42,981 bases of DNA from assembly GCA_049451635.1 (NCBI GenBank), contig JBMTVT010000010.1:1-42981 (forward strand). The letters run 5' to 3'. Positions 16,816-24,352 of the stretch are shown here, in pieces; position 1 is the stretch's first letter, and each line of letters opens with the position of its first letter. The notes beneath the pieces were generated by a model. It worked only from the letters and a program-made list of their open reading frames with translations. It made no database searches and had not been told where the DNA came from. Made by a program: the position numbers and the translations under genes. Origin of the DNA: JBMTVT01 sp049451635. Its GTDB lineage: Bacteria; Bacteroidota; Bacteroidia; Flavobacteriales; Flavobacteriaceae.

Positions 16816-17580
16816 TTGTCTTATTTAGAAATTCTTCAATCTTATAATTTAACTGCATTACAATGGGTTGCCATTGGTTTTGCAGTTTTTTTATTAGGGT
16901 TATCTAAGTCTGGAATAAAAGGGATTGGGATTATTATTGTTGTAATTTTAGCTTTTGTTTTTGGTGAAAAAGCATCCACTGGTATTTTATTGCCTATGCT
17001 AATATGTGCTGATATTTTTGCGGTTGTTTATTACAACCGTCATGCAAAATGGGCATATATAAAAAAGCTCTTCCCTTGGATGATTGTTGGAGTTTTAGTC
17101 GGTGTTTGGGTAGGTGATGAAATTTCAGAAAATGTTTTTAAAAGACTCATGGCCATTATCATAATTTCCTCAGTGCTTATCATGTTTTATACTGAAAGTA
17201 GAAAATCAAATAAAATACCAACCAACAAATGGTTTTCCCATGGTACAGGTTTTCTGGCAGGGTTTACCACCATGATAGGTAATCTGGCAGGTCCGGTAGC
17301 CAATATTTATTTTTTGGCCATGCGTTTCCCTAAAAACGAATTTATTGGCACCGCCGCTTGGTTGTTTTTTATAATCAATGTTTTTAAACTGCCTTTTCAC
17401 ATTTTTATTTGGAAGACGGTCACTAAAGAAACACTAGTTTTAAATTCGGTTTTATTGCCAACTGTAATCATTGGGTTTTTTTTGGGGGCGTACATAGTGA
17501 AGCTCATTTCAAATGTAAATTACAGGCGTTTTATATTAATTGTTACGGCCATAGGAGGTGTTATCCTATTGTTTAGATAA
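16816..17580 (+). CDS. TSUP family (TauE/SafE-like) membrane transporter
   Basis: Integral membrane protein of 254 residues with about eight hydrophobic segments in two halves, as in the TauE/SafE (TSUP) family of anion or sulfur-compound exporters. Family-like features are LLGLSKSGIKGIG near residue 27 and its counterpart GFTTMIGNLAGPVANIYFLA near residue 155. The frame opens with TTG 16816 (MSYLEILQSYNL); no ATG is available before the first membrane segment. The substrate is not deducible. It stands alone downstream of the VOC pseudogene. Confidence 0.88.
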   Translation: MSYLEILQSYNLTALQWVAIGFAVFLLGLSKSGIKGIGIIIVVILAFVFGEKASTGILLPMLICADIFAVVYYNRHAKWAYIKKLFPWMIVGVLVGVWVGDEISENVFKRLMAIIIISSVLIMFYTESRKSNKIPTNKWFSHGTGFLAGFTTMIGNLAGPVANIYFLAMRFPKNEFIGTAAWLFFIINVFKLPFHIFIWKTVTKETLVLNSVLLPTVIIGFFLGAYIVKLISNVNYRRFILIVTAIGGVILLFR

Positions 17581-17675
17581 GAGTTTTGTAACGTTCTTTT
17601 ATTTTGATATACATATAGTTAGTAATGAAATTATATTTTTATTACTTTAAATAAACAAATCAAAAAACAAAAATT

Positions 17676-18134
17676 ATGTCTGACGAAAAAAGTTTAAGCG
17701 ACGACCTGAATGATATGTTAGGTGATGCTAAAGAAGATGCCAAAAAAGCACCCGATAAAGCTGAGAAATTTCTAGGTAAAGCAGAAGAAGAAGCAAAAGA
17801 ATTTGCCCATGAAGCTAAAGAAACTGCCTCAGAATTTTCCAAAAATGCTAAAGAAACATTTGCTTCAGCAGATAATAAAAAAATATTAGCAGGAATTTTA
17901 GGAATCCTTTTTGGAGGTCTAGGAATACACAAATTTATATTAGGATATAACAAAGAAGGCGGTATCCTACTTGGAGCAACCCTAGTTGGAATATTATTGT
18001 CATGTGTTGTTATTGGCGTTCTGTTTGTTTGGATTCCTGGGTTTATTGGATTTATTGAAGGTATTATTTATTTAACAAAGTCTGATACTGATTTTTATAA
18101 TACCTATCAAGCTGGGAAAAAACCTTGGTTTTAA
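17676..18134 (+). CDS. TM2-domain membrane protein with charged helical N-terminus
   Basis: A 152-residue protein in two parts. Residues 1-68 are a charged, Ala/Lys/Glu-rich amphipathic helix with repeated K-(D/E)-A-K-E-style units (DAKEDAKKAPDKAEKFLGKA, EAKEFAHEAKETASEFSKNA), reminiscent of LEA-like or apolipoprotein-like helices. Residues 70-145 are a TM2 domain: KKILAGILGILFGGLGIHKF, then LGYNKEGGILLGATL and a second hydrophobic hairpin, ending with DTDFYNTYQAGKKPWF. The N-terminus probably lies along the membrane or stays cytosolic. Function is unknown. It is followed by a perfect terminator. Confidence 0.85.
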   Translation: MSDEKSLSDDLNDMLGDAKEDAKKAPDKAEKFLGKAEEEAKEFAHEAKETASEFSKNAKETFASADNKKILAGILGILFGGLGIHKFILGYNKEGGILLGATLVGILLSCVVIGVLFVWIPGFIGFIEGIIYLTKSDTDFYNTYQAGKKPWF

Positions 18135-18169
18135 AAACATAGGCTAAATTTCTTCACAAAGAAAATAAT

Positions 18170-18202
18170 AAAAAAGTCAAAAAAATACACTTTGACTTTT
18201 TT
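18170..18202 (+). terminator. Intrinsic terminator after the TM2 gene
   Basis: AAAAAAGTCAAA (18170-18181) pairs perfectly with TTTGACTTTTTT (18191-18202) across a 9-base loop, with U-rich 3' side. It separates the TM2 gene from the arsR locus. Confidence 0.75.
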
Positions 18203-18221
18203 ATTTAAATTTAACATCGTA

Positions 18222-18233
18222 ATATTGCAATAT
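18222..18233 (+). promoter_or_regulatory. 12-bp palindrome, candidate ArsR operator
   Basis: ATATTGCAATAT is a perfect 12-bp palindrome ending 12 bases before the arsR ATG. ArsR-family repressors bind such AT-rich dyads in their own promoters, so this is the natural operator candidate. The assignment is inferred from position and symmetry. Confidence 0.45.
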
Positions 18234-18245
18234 ATAAATTATAAA

Positions 18246-18569
18246 ATGGGAATCACAAAAACACAAATATTTACCGAACAGCAAAACGATTTAGCGCAGT
18301 TTTTTAAGGTGTTAGGGCATCCTGCGAGAGTTGCTATCCTCCAATATATAAGTAACCAAAATGCATGTATTTGTAGTGATTTGGTTGAGGAAATAGGGCT
18401 GGCACAAGCCACTATTTCACAACATTTAAAGGAACTCAAAAGTATAGGGTTGCTTAAAGGTGAGGTTGAAGGTAAAAGTATGTGCTATTGTATTAATATA
18501 GAACGATGGACACAAATACAGAATCAATTAAACACATTTTTCAATAAAACAAAATCCAATTGCTGTTAG
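18246..18569 (+). CDS. arsR: ArsR-family metalloregulatory repressor
   Basis: A 107-residue winged-helix repressor, probably sensing arsenite or antimonite and controlling the following two genes. The HTH core reads KVLGHPARVAILQYISNQNACICSDLVEEIGLAQATISQHLKELKS. The Cys pair in ACICSDLV corresponds to the C-x-C(-D) metalloid-binding motif of ArsR-type sensors, and a further Cys pair ends the protein (KSNCC). The chosen start at 18246 (MGITKTQIF) follows the palindrome; upstream codons of the longer frame lie in the terminator and operator and are rejected. DUF6428 and arsC follow on the same strand. Confidence 0.88.
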   Translation: MGITKTQIFTEQQNDLAQFFKVLGHPARVAILQYISNQNACICSDLVEEIGLAQATISQHLKELKSIGLLKGEVEGKSMCYCINIERWTQIQNQLNTFFNKTKSNCC

Positions 18570-18617
18570 TTGATAATCTGTATTTGGCAACTCATTTAAA
18601 AATAGGATAAAAAAACT

Positions 18618-19115
18618 ATGAAAACACACGAAATTTTTAAAATATTTGAGGCGAACAAAGACAAATCTTTACTGTTCGAATATGCACCAACAAAATTTGT
18701 TGGCGCCAATTATCATATCACAGAAGTAAAACACATTTCAATTGATTCTGTTGATTGTGGCTCAAAAACCGGTGCTTGGAAAGAAACCATCATTCAGCTT
18801 TGGGAAAGCCCAAGTGAGATTGGTAAAACAGAATATATGAGTGTTTATAAAGCCTTGGCAATTCTCAAAAAAGTAGGCGTCATGAAACCTTATGTTTTAG
18901 ATGCTGAGGTTAAATTTGAATATAGCAACGCAAATTTTCACACAGCACAACTTTTTGTTAACGATTTCGAAATACGAAATAACAACATAATAATTAAATT
19001 AGCCATTGAAAAAACCGATTGTAAAGCCAAAGAAGCTTGTGGGATAGATGAAGTTTTAGAACCTGTTTTTGAGAACGATGAACCTTGTTGTTCACCAAAT
19101 GGGAATTGTTGTTGA
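18618..19115 (+). CDS. DUF6428 family protein, cysteine-rich C-terminus
   Basis: A 165-residue protein of the uncharacterised DUF6428 family, which in Bacteroidota is typically found beside arsR. Recognisable parts are FEYAPTKFVGANYHITEVKH, the SVDCGSKTGAWKETIIQLW stretch and YKALAILKKVGV. The C-terminal 35 residues are Cys-rich (DCKAKEACGIDE, then EPCCSPNGNCC), five Cys in the last ~12 residues region plus two before, suggesting binding of arsenite or another soft metal. This role is inferred from neighbours and Cys content only. It lies 48 bases after arsR and before a pair of palindromic repeats that separates it from arsC. Confidence 0.75.
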   Translation: MKTHEIFKIFEANKDKSLLFEYAPTKFVGANYHITEVKHISIDSVDCGSKTGAWKETIIQLWESPSEIGKTEYMSVYKALAILKKVGVMKPYVLDAEVKFEYSNANFHTAQLFVNDFEIRNNNIIIKLAIEKTDCKAKEACGIDEVLEPVFENDEPCCSPNGNCC

Positions 19116-19126
19116 AAGTGAATTTG

Positions 19127-19150
19127 TCATTTCCGCGAAAGCGGGAATCC
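19127..19150 (+). repeat. Extragenic palindrome, left member of an inverted pair
   Basis: TCATTTCCGC, loop GAAA, GCGGGAATCC: an 8-bp stem with one G-U pair closed by a GNRA tetraloop. It is the same family as the elements at 12405 and 19179. Together with the latter it is arranged head to head (outer ends GTCAT and ATGAC). Confidence 0.7.
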
Positions 19151-19178
19151 ACAAAATAAATTAGTAATTAAAAAATAG

Positions 19179-19202
19179 ATTCCTGCCTTCGCAGGAATGA
19201 CA
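19179..19202 (-). repeat. Extragenic palindrome, right member of an inverted pair
   Basis: ATTCCTGC, loop CTTC, GCAGGAAT then GACA: a perfect 8-bp stem in the opposite orientation to the element at 19127. It overlaps an in-frame ATG at 19197, which is why a start at 19209 is preferred for arsC. Confidence 0.7.
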
Positions 19203-19208
19203 GATAAT

Positions 19209-19634
19209 ATGAAAAACATTTTAGTATTATGTACAGGGAATTCCTGTAGAAGCCAGATGGCGCATGGGTATTTAAACCATTTTTTAGATAACCGAAAAGT
19301 AACCATTTACAGTGCAGGCATTGAAACCCATGGATTAAACCCAGGTGCTTTGTCCATCATGAAAGAAGATGGGTTGGATATTTCACATCATACCTCAAAC
19401 CATGTGGATGAGTACAAGGATGTTGATTTTGATTACATCATTACTGTTTGCGACCATGCCAACGAAAATTGCCCATACATACCCAGTAAAAACGCTGTTA
19501 GGTTACATCACGATTTTTACGATCCCTCAAAGTTAGTAGGAACCGAAGAAGAAATACACAGGGCGTTTTTAAAGGCTAGAGAGGAAATTAAAGAATATTT
19601 TAAGAAATTTGTCGAGGCATACAATTTAATCTAG
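19209..19634 (+). CDS. arsC: Arsenate reductase, thioredoxin-coupled type (LMW phosphatase fold)
   Basis: Reduces arsenate to arsenite. The N-terminal LVLCTGNSCRSQMAHGYL holds the nucleophilic Cys in the C-x5-R-S phosphatase loop. The second and third redox Cys are in TVCDHANENCP, seven residues apart, as in the thioredoxin-dependent enzyme of the Staphylococcus/Bacillus type. The protein is 141 residues from ATG 19209, which matches the family start MKNILVLCTGNSCRS; the upstream ATG 19197 belongs to a palindromic repeat. The gene ends in a 4-base convergent overlap (CTAG) with the acyltransferase. No arsenite efflux gene (arsB/acr3) is in the window. Confidence 0.92.
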   Translation: MKNILVLCTGNSCRSQMAHGYLNHFLDNRKVTIYSAGIETHGLNPGALSIMKEDGLDISHHTSNHVDEYKDVDFDYIITVCDHANENCPYIPSKNAVRLHHDFYDPSKLVGTEEEIHRAFLKAREEIKEYFKKFVEAYNLI

Positions 19635-21460
19635 CCCCCATTTTTCTCCATAAACTTGCGTTCCAGTTCTGCTTGAAATTCTTCCATAACTGGGCGAACG
19701 GTGCTTTCGGGCAAATCAGCAATTTTAATGTACATCAAGCCATCAACAGAGTTGTTAAAAAGAGGGTCTACGTTAAAAGCTACCAACTTGGCGTTTTGTT
19801 TAATGTATTTTTTTAACAGAACCGGTAAACGCAAAGCGCCTGGTTCTATCTCATCAATAAACTTATCAAACTTGTTTAAATCAGCTTCGGCTTCATCAAA
19901 AACAAAATCTTTGTCGGCGTCTTTTAATTTTACTTTAAACTCTTTTTTAGGACGTACATATTGCGCTATGTAAGGGTCGTAATAATGCGATTTCATAAAC
20001 TCTACCATCAGCGATTTTGAGAAGTTAGAAAACTGATTACTTATACTTACGCCACCTATTAAAAATTTGTGTTCTGGGTATCGAAGTGTAGTGTGTACAA
20101 TACCTTTCCAAAGTAAAAACAGAGGCATAGGTTTTTGTTGGTATTCTTTAATAATGAAGGCGCGCCCCATTTCAATAGATTGGCTCATCATTTTATAAAG
20201 TTCAGGTTCAAACCTAAATAAATCTTGAAGATAAAAACCATCTATACCATAACGTTCAAAAATTTTAGAACCTAAACCCATACGATAAGCACCTGCCAAC
20301 ACATTATTTTCATTATCCCATAAAAACATATGGTGGTAGTAATTATCAAACGCATCCAAATCAATAGCTTCATTGGTGCCCTCACCAACTTCCCTAAAAG
20401 TAATTTCACGAAGACGGCCAATTTCACGTAAAATATTGGGAACTTTATTTGCTTGAGCTAAAAACACTTCATAATTCTTACTTTCTAAAAGTCTAGAATT
20501 ATCATTTCTAAGAGCATCCACTTCTTTCACCATAAGCTCCGTTTCTACTGGAGTAACAATGCGTTTTGGTGTTTTTGGTGCTTTAAGTGTAGATTGAATG
20601 TTGTCTAATATTTTTGGTTTGTCTTCAAAAGTATTAGACAGCATGTAAGTTTTTCGTCTTAAAAATTCTGAGAATTCCTCAAGTGTGGTGTATTCTTTTT
20701 GGTCTTCAACAGAGATTGGTCTTCCAATTCTAACTTTTATAACCCGTCTTTTTTGGGTTAATAATTCCGATGGTAATTTAGCAGTTCTAAAGGTGTCGTT
20801 AATTTTTGAAAGCTTATAAAAAAGTTTACTGTTTTTTGCATGAAAATATATGGGAACTACTGGAACTTCAGCCTTTTTTACCAGTTTCATAGCGGCTTCT
20901 TCCCAAGGCCTATCAACCACTAATTTACCATCACGATAGGTAGATACTTCACCTGCTGGAAAAATACCTAAAGGGCGTCCTTCTCGTAAATGGAGAATAG
21001 AATTTTTAAAACCAGAAATACTCGATTTAGCATCTTTCCTATCCTCGAAAGGATTTACAGGCATAATGTAAGGCACTAAGGGCTCTATTCTGTGGAGTAA
21101 AAAATTGGCTATTATTTTAAAATCCTTGCGTTGTTCCAACATTAACTTTAAAAGTAAAATACCATCAATACCACCAAGTGGATGGTTGGAAATGGTAATG
21201 TAAGCACCATCTTTTGGTAAGCGTTTTAAATCTTTCTCAGGTATTTCAAATTTTATCTGAAAATCATTTAGAATAGCATTTAAAAAAGGTAATTCTTCTA
21301 AGTGCTTGTTGCGTTTGTATATTTTATTGAGCTTAGATATTTTCAAAACTTTCATTAAAAGCCAGCCAAGAAAGGTGCCAATAAAGCCATATTTGTCCAA
21401 TTGAATGGCTTTGGCGACTTCTTTAGCGGTTACTAAACCTGTATTTGATTGCTTAGTCAT
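19631..21460 (-). CDS. Fused PlsC-type O-acyltransferase and OlsB-type N-acyltransferase (amino-acid lipid synthesis)
   Basis: A 609-residue two-domain protein. The N-terminal half has the PlsC/lysophospholipid acyltransferase motif SNHPLGGIDG (H-x4-D, about residues 92-101) and GIFPAGEVST (the counterpart of FPEGTRS). The C-terminal half (about 320-520) is the OlsB/hemolysin-like GNAT-related domain with LREITFREVGEGTNEAIDLD, LAGAYRMGLG and YLQDLFRFEP. Fusions of this kind (OlsF/GlsF type) make ornithine or glycine lipids by first N-acylating the amino acid and then O-acylating it; which amino acid is used here cannot be read from the sequence. It acts at the inner face of the cytoplasmic membrane. 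It ends in overlap with arsC and lies 23 bases downstream of aspartate kinase. Confidence 0.88.
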   Translation of the reverse strand: MTKQSNTGLVTAKEVAKAIQLDKYGFIGTFLGWLLMKVLKISKLNKIYKRNKHLEELPFLNAILNDFQIKFEIPEKDLKRLPKDGAYITISNHPLGGIDGILLLKLMLEQRKDFKIIANFLLHRIEPLVPYIMPVNPFEDRKDAKSSISGFKNSILHLREGRPLGIFPAGEVSTYRDGKLVVDRPWEEAAMKLVKKAEVPVVPIYFHAKNSKLFYKLSKINDTFRTAKLPSELLTQKRRVIKVRIGRPISVEDQKEYTTLEEFSEFLRRKTYMLSNTFEDKPKILDNIQSTLKAPKTPKRIVTPVETELMVKEVDALRNDNSRLLESKNYEVFLAQANKVPNILREIGRLREITFREVGEGTNEAIDLDAFDNYYHHMFLWDNENNVLAGAYRMGLGSKIFERYGIDGFYLQDLFRFEPELYKMMSQSIEMGRAFIIKEYQQKPMPLFLLWKGIVHTTLRYPEHKFLIGGVSISNQFSNFSKSLMVEFMKSHYYDPYIAQYVRPKKEFKVKLKDADKDFVFDEAEADLNKFDKFIDEIEPGALRLPVLLKKYIKQNAKLVAFNVDPLFNNSVDGLMYIKIADLPESTVRPVMEEFQAELERKFMEKNGG

Positions 21461-21483
21461 GGTTGTAAATGTACTAAATTGTT

Positions 21484-22734
21484 TTATTTAGTTACTACTT
21501 GAACAGTTTCTTGGGTTATTTGTTTTAATAATACGGTTTTACCAGCTTCAATTTGATTAATGGCGACTTCATTATAATGCCGAATGGTATATAGCGAGAC
21601 ATTTTCGTTGTAAGATACTTTAAATTTTGCTTTTAAATGATGTAAAAGTTTTTCCAAATTATTATAAATATTATCCACACACACCGAAAAACTAATAGCT
21701 GAGTTTTGAATAACATCTACCTTCATTTTGTATGAATGCAATAAGTTGAAAATTTCACTGATATTTTCTTCAACGATATATGAAAAATCTAATGAAGACA
21801 AGGAAATCAACACTTGGTTTTTCTTTACAATAAAGCAAGGTGTCATGGGTTCCAAGGTTACATTTTTACCAATTCTTGTCCCTGATGCCTTAGGGTTTAA
21901 AAACGATTTTACATACAACGGAATTTCTTTTCCTTGTAATGGCTGTAAAGTTTTTGGGTGAATTACCGAGGCGCCGTAAAAAGCCAATTCAATAGCTTCG
22001 GTATATGATATTTTGTTTAAAAGTTTGGCATTCTCAAAATACCTGGGGTCTGCACTTAAAACACCTGGAACATCTTTCCAAATGGTTACACTACCGGCAT
22101 TTAAGCAATAGGCAAAAATAGCTGCTGTATAATCGCTACCTTCCCTACCAAGAGTGGTTGTAAAGTTGTTGGAGTCGCTACCAAGAAACCCTTGGGTTAT
22201 GTTTAAAGTTGATGTATTAAAGTTTTTAGTAATTAAACTTTGGGTTTCATTCCAATTAATGTTGGCACGTCTAAAATAACTATCGGTTTTTATATAATCT
22301 CTAACATCTAACCAATTATTTTCTAGTCCAACAGCATTTAAATATTCGCTAATAATAGTTGTTGAAACCAACTCACCGAAACCAATTACATGATCATACA
22401 CAAAATTATAATCGGTCGATTTATTGGTGTTAAGAAACAAATTAAGCTCATTAAAAAGCTTAAAAACTTTTTTAAATACTGAGTGATTTTCATTGTCAAA
22501 TAGCTCCAACAAAATTTCATTGTGGTATTTTATTACATCTTGTAGTGAACTTTGTAACTCAGCTTTATTTTCAAAATAGTTTTTAATAGCAATCTCTAGG
22601 GCATTGGTTGTTTTTCCCATGGCAGACACTACAATAAGGGTATCTTTATAGCCTACTTGCTGTAATACAGACACTAAGTTTTTCACTCCATTAGCATCTT
22701 TAACCGAAGCGCCCCCAAACTTAAATACTTGCAT
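21484..22734 (-). CDS. Aspartate kinase
   Basis: Phosphorylates aspartate in the first step to lysine, threonine, methionine and diaminopimelate. The 416-residue monofunctional enzyme begins with MQVFKFGGASVKD (family K-F-G-G-T/A-S). It then has VVSAMGKTTNALE, the substrate region LGREGSDYTAAIFA (about 192-205), and WKDVPGVLSADPR. The C-terminal ~120 residues form a shortened ACT region (LISLSSLDFSYIVEENISEI, then VDVIQNSAISFSVCVDN), so feedback control by lysine or threonine is possible. It starts one base after the end of the GNAT gene, suggesting an operon GNAT-aspartate kinase-acyltransferase on this strand. Confidence 0.93.
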   Translation of the reverse strand: MQVFKFGGASVKDANGVKNLVSVLQQVGYKDTLIVVSAMGKTTNALEIAIKNYFENKAELQSSLQDVIKYHNEILLELFDNENHSVFKKVFKLFNELNLFLNTNKSTDYNFVYDHVIGFGELVSTTIISEYLNAVGLENNWLDVRDYIKTDSYFRRANINWNETQSLITKNFNTSTLNITQGFLGSDSNNFTTTLGREGSDYTAAIFAYCLNAGSVTIWKDVPGVLSADPRYFENAKLLNKISYTEAIELAFYGASVIHPKTLQPLQGKEIPLYVKSFLNPKASGTRIGKNVTLEPMTPCFIVKKNQVLISLSSLDFSYIVEENISEIFNLLHSYKMKVDVIQNSAISFSVCVDNIYNNLEKLLHHLKAKFKVSYNENVSLYTIRHYNEVAINQIEAGKTVLLKQITQETVQVVTK

Positions 22735-22735
22735 A

Positions 22736-23215
22736 TTATAATTTTGCTACATAATTATTAATACCCACTTCATCCAACCAAACCACATCCCAATCACGCA
22801 ATACCTTAGCGCCTTTCTTTTCATAAAATGCAATGGCAGGTTCATTCCAATCAATAACTTCCCAGTTAATGCGTCTTACGCCCAAGTTATGGGCATATTT
22901 TACTACTTCATCTAAAAGCGCTGTACCTAAACCAGAACCACGCATAGATTTGCTAACAATTAAATCTTCTAGGTGTATAATTTTACCTTTCCAAGTTGAG
23001 TATCTTTCGAATGTTAACGCAATACCTTCAACTTTTCCATCAACCTCGGCTATAAAACAATGAAAAGCAGGCTGTTTGCCAAAACCATCTTTTTTTAAAT
23101 CTTCAACGGTTACCTCAACAGCATTTGGTTCTTTTTCAAAGTATGCTAGCTCCTTTATCAAATCGTACACGTTGGGCATATCACTAATTGTAGCTTCTCG
23201 TATTTTGTAATTCAT
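22736..23215 (-). CDS. GNAT acetyltransferase, diamine/spermidine acetyltransferase-like
   Basis: A complete 159-residue GNAT of the SSAT-like group: IREATISDMPNVYDLIKELAYFEK at the start, GIALTFERYSTWKGKIIHLEDLIV in the middle, the acetyl-CoA motif MRGSGLGTALLDEVVKYA, and RINWEVIDWNEPAIAFYEKKGAKVL near the end. SSAT family members acetylate polyamines, but bacterial members also act on thialysine or unknown amines, so no substrate is fixed. It is the first gene of a tight reverse-strand operon and has a consensus -7 element upstream. Confidence 0.88.
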   Translation of the reverse strand: MNYKIREATISDMPNVYDLIKELAYFEKEPNAVEVTVEDLKKDGFGKQPAFHCFIAEVDGKVEGIALTFERYSTWKGKIIHLEDLIVSKSMRGSGLGTALLDEVVKYAHNLGVRRINWEVIDWNEPAIAFYEKKGAKVLRDWDVVWLDEVGINNYVAKL

Positions 23216-23234
23216 AATATTTTTAAAAATATTT

Positions 23235-23242
23235 CAAATATA
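23235..23242 (-). promoter_or_regulatory. -7 promoter element for the GNAT/aspartate kinase operon
   Basis: On the reverse strand TATATTTG matches TAnnTTTG exactly, about 20 bases before the ATG at 23215. No TTG is seen at -33. Confidence 0.5.
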
Positions 23243-23285
23243 GTTTAAAGTTGAGTATTTAGTCATGTATTCTTCAGCGAAAACG

Positions 23286-23316
23286 TTGTAGTTGGTTAAA
23301 ATTTATAAGATATTTG
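23286..23316 (+). promoter_or_regulatory. Candidate promoter for fbp
   Basis: TTG (23286-23288), 20-base spacer, then GATATTTG (23309-23316), one mismatch to TAnnTTTG. It lies 23 bases before the fbp ATG and back to back with the divergent GNAT promoter. Confidence 0.4.
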
Positions 23317-23338
23317 CCTAATCAAATCAACTTTATTT

Positions 23339-24346
23339 ATGGCACATAAAAAGCAAACCCTAGGAGAATTTATTATTGAAAACCAATCATCATTCAAGTA
23401 CTCTTCAGGAGAATTATCAAGTCTTATAAATTCTATTCGTTTGGCAGCAAAAGTTGTAAACCACGAAGTTAATAAAGCTGGATTGGTTGACATTATTGGT
23501 GCAGCGGGCGATACCAATATACAGGGTGAAGACCAGCAAAAACTGGATGTATATGCCAATGAAAAGTTTATACAAACCATGACCAATAGAAATATTGTTT
23601 GTGGGATTGCCAGTGAAGAGGAAGATGACTTTATTTCCATTAACAGTCAAGATGAAAACCACCAGAATAAATATATTGTATTAATTGACCCACTAGATGG
23701 TTCGTCCAATATAGACGTAAATGTATCTGTTGGGACTATTTTTTCAATTTACAGACGTGTTACTCCCATTGGAACACCAGTAACTCTTGAAGATTTTTTA
23801 CAAAAAGGGAGCCAACAAGTTGCTGCAGGTTATGTGGTTTATGGAACATCAACCATGTTGGTTTACACCACGGGTGATGGGGTTAATGGGTTTACTTTAA
23901 ACCCTGCTATTGGGTCGTTTTATTTATCGCATCCTAATATGCGGTTTCCAGAAGATGGAAGTATTTACTCGATTAATGAAGGGAACTATATTCATTTTCC
24001 GCAAGGGGTGAAAAATTATATTAAATATTGCCAGAAAGAAGAAGAGGATAGACCATATACTTCAAGATATATAGGTTCCTTGGTATCTGATTTTCATAGA
24101 AATATGATTAAAGGAGGGATTTATCTATACCCTAAAAGCTCTCAAAACCCTAATGGAAAGTTACGTTTGTTGTATGAGTGTAATCCCATGGCTTTTTTGG
24201 CAGAACAAGCTAATGGAAAAGCAAGCGATGGATTCACAAGAATTATGGATATTGAGCCTGTTGAGCTGCATCAACGCGTACCATTTATTTGCGGAAGTAA
24301 AAATATGGTTGAAAAATGCGAGGAGTTTATGCGGAATGCTCAATAA
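23339..24346 (+). CDS. fbp: Class I fructose-1,6-bisphosphatase
   Basis: Gluconeogenic phosphatase hydrolysing fructose-1,6-bisphosphate to fructose-6-phosphate. At 335 residues it has the normal class I length. The metal-binding and active-site signature DPLDGSSNIDVNVSVGTIFS is at about residues 119-138, preceded by the acidic GIASEEEDDF metal site. The substrate-binding region includes YTSRYIGSLVSDFHRNMIKGGIYLYP and the C-terminal GKLRLLYECNPMAFLAEQA. It is followed within 7 bases by a decayed gene. It is divergent from the GNAT-aspartate kinase operon. Confidence 0.97.
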   Translation: MAHKKQTLGEFIIENQSSFKYSSGELSSLINSIRLAAKVVNHEVNKAGLVDIIGAAGDTNIQGEDQQKLDVYANEKFIQTMTNRNIVCGIASEEEDDFISINSQDENHQNKYIVLIDPLDGSSNIDVNVSVGTIFSIYRRVTPIGTPVTLEDFLQKGSQQVAAGYVVYGTSTMLVYTTGDGVNGFTLNPAIGSFYLSHPNMRFPEDGSIYSINEGNYIHFPQGVKNYIKYCQKEEEDRPYTSRYIGSLVSDFHRNMIKGGIYLYPKSSQNPNGKLRLLYECNPMAFLAEQANGKASDGFTRIMDIEPVELHQRVPFICGSKNMVEKCEEFMRNAQ

Positions 24347-24352
24347 AAATTA

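Noticed and set aside
18192..18245. 18-codon extension of arsR
   Set aside because: These codons overlap the preceding terminator arm and the 12-bp palindrome; ArsR proteins of this type start at the later ATG.
12405..19202. The three ATTCC-type palindromes as a CRISPR array
   Set aside because: Only three copies, far apart, inverted relative to each other and without spacers or cas genes.
19197..19208. ATG of arsC at 19197
   Set aside because: It is part of a mobile palindromic repeat; the ATG at 19209 gives the family N-terminus.
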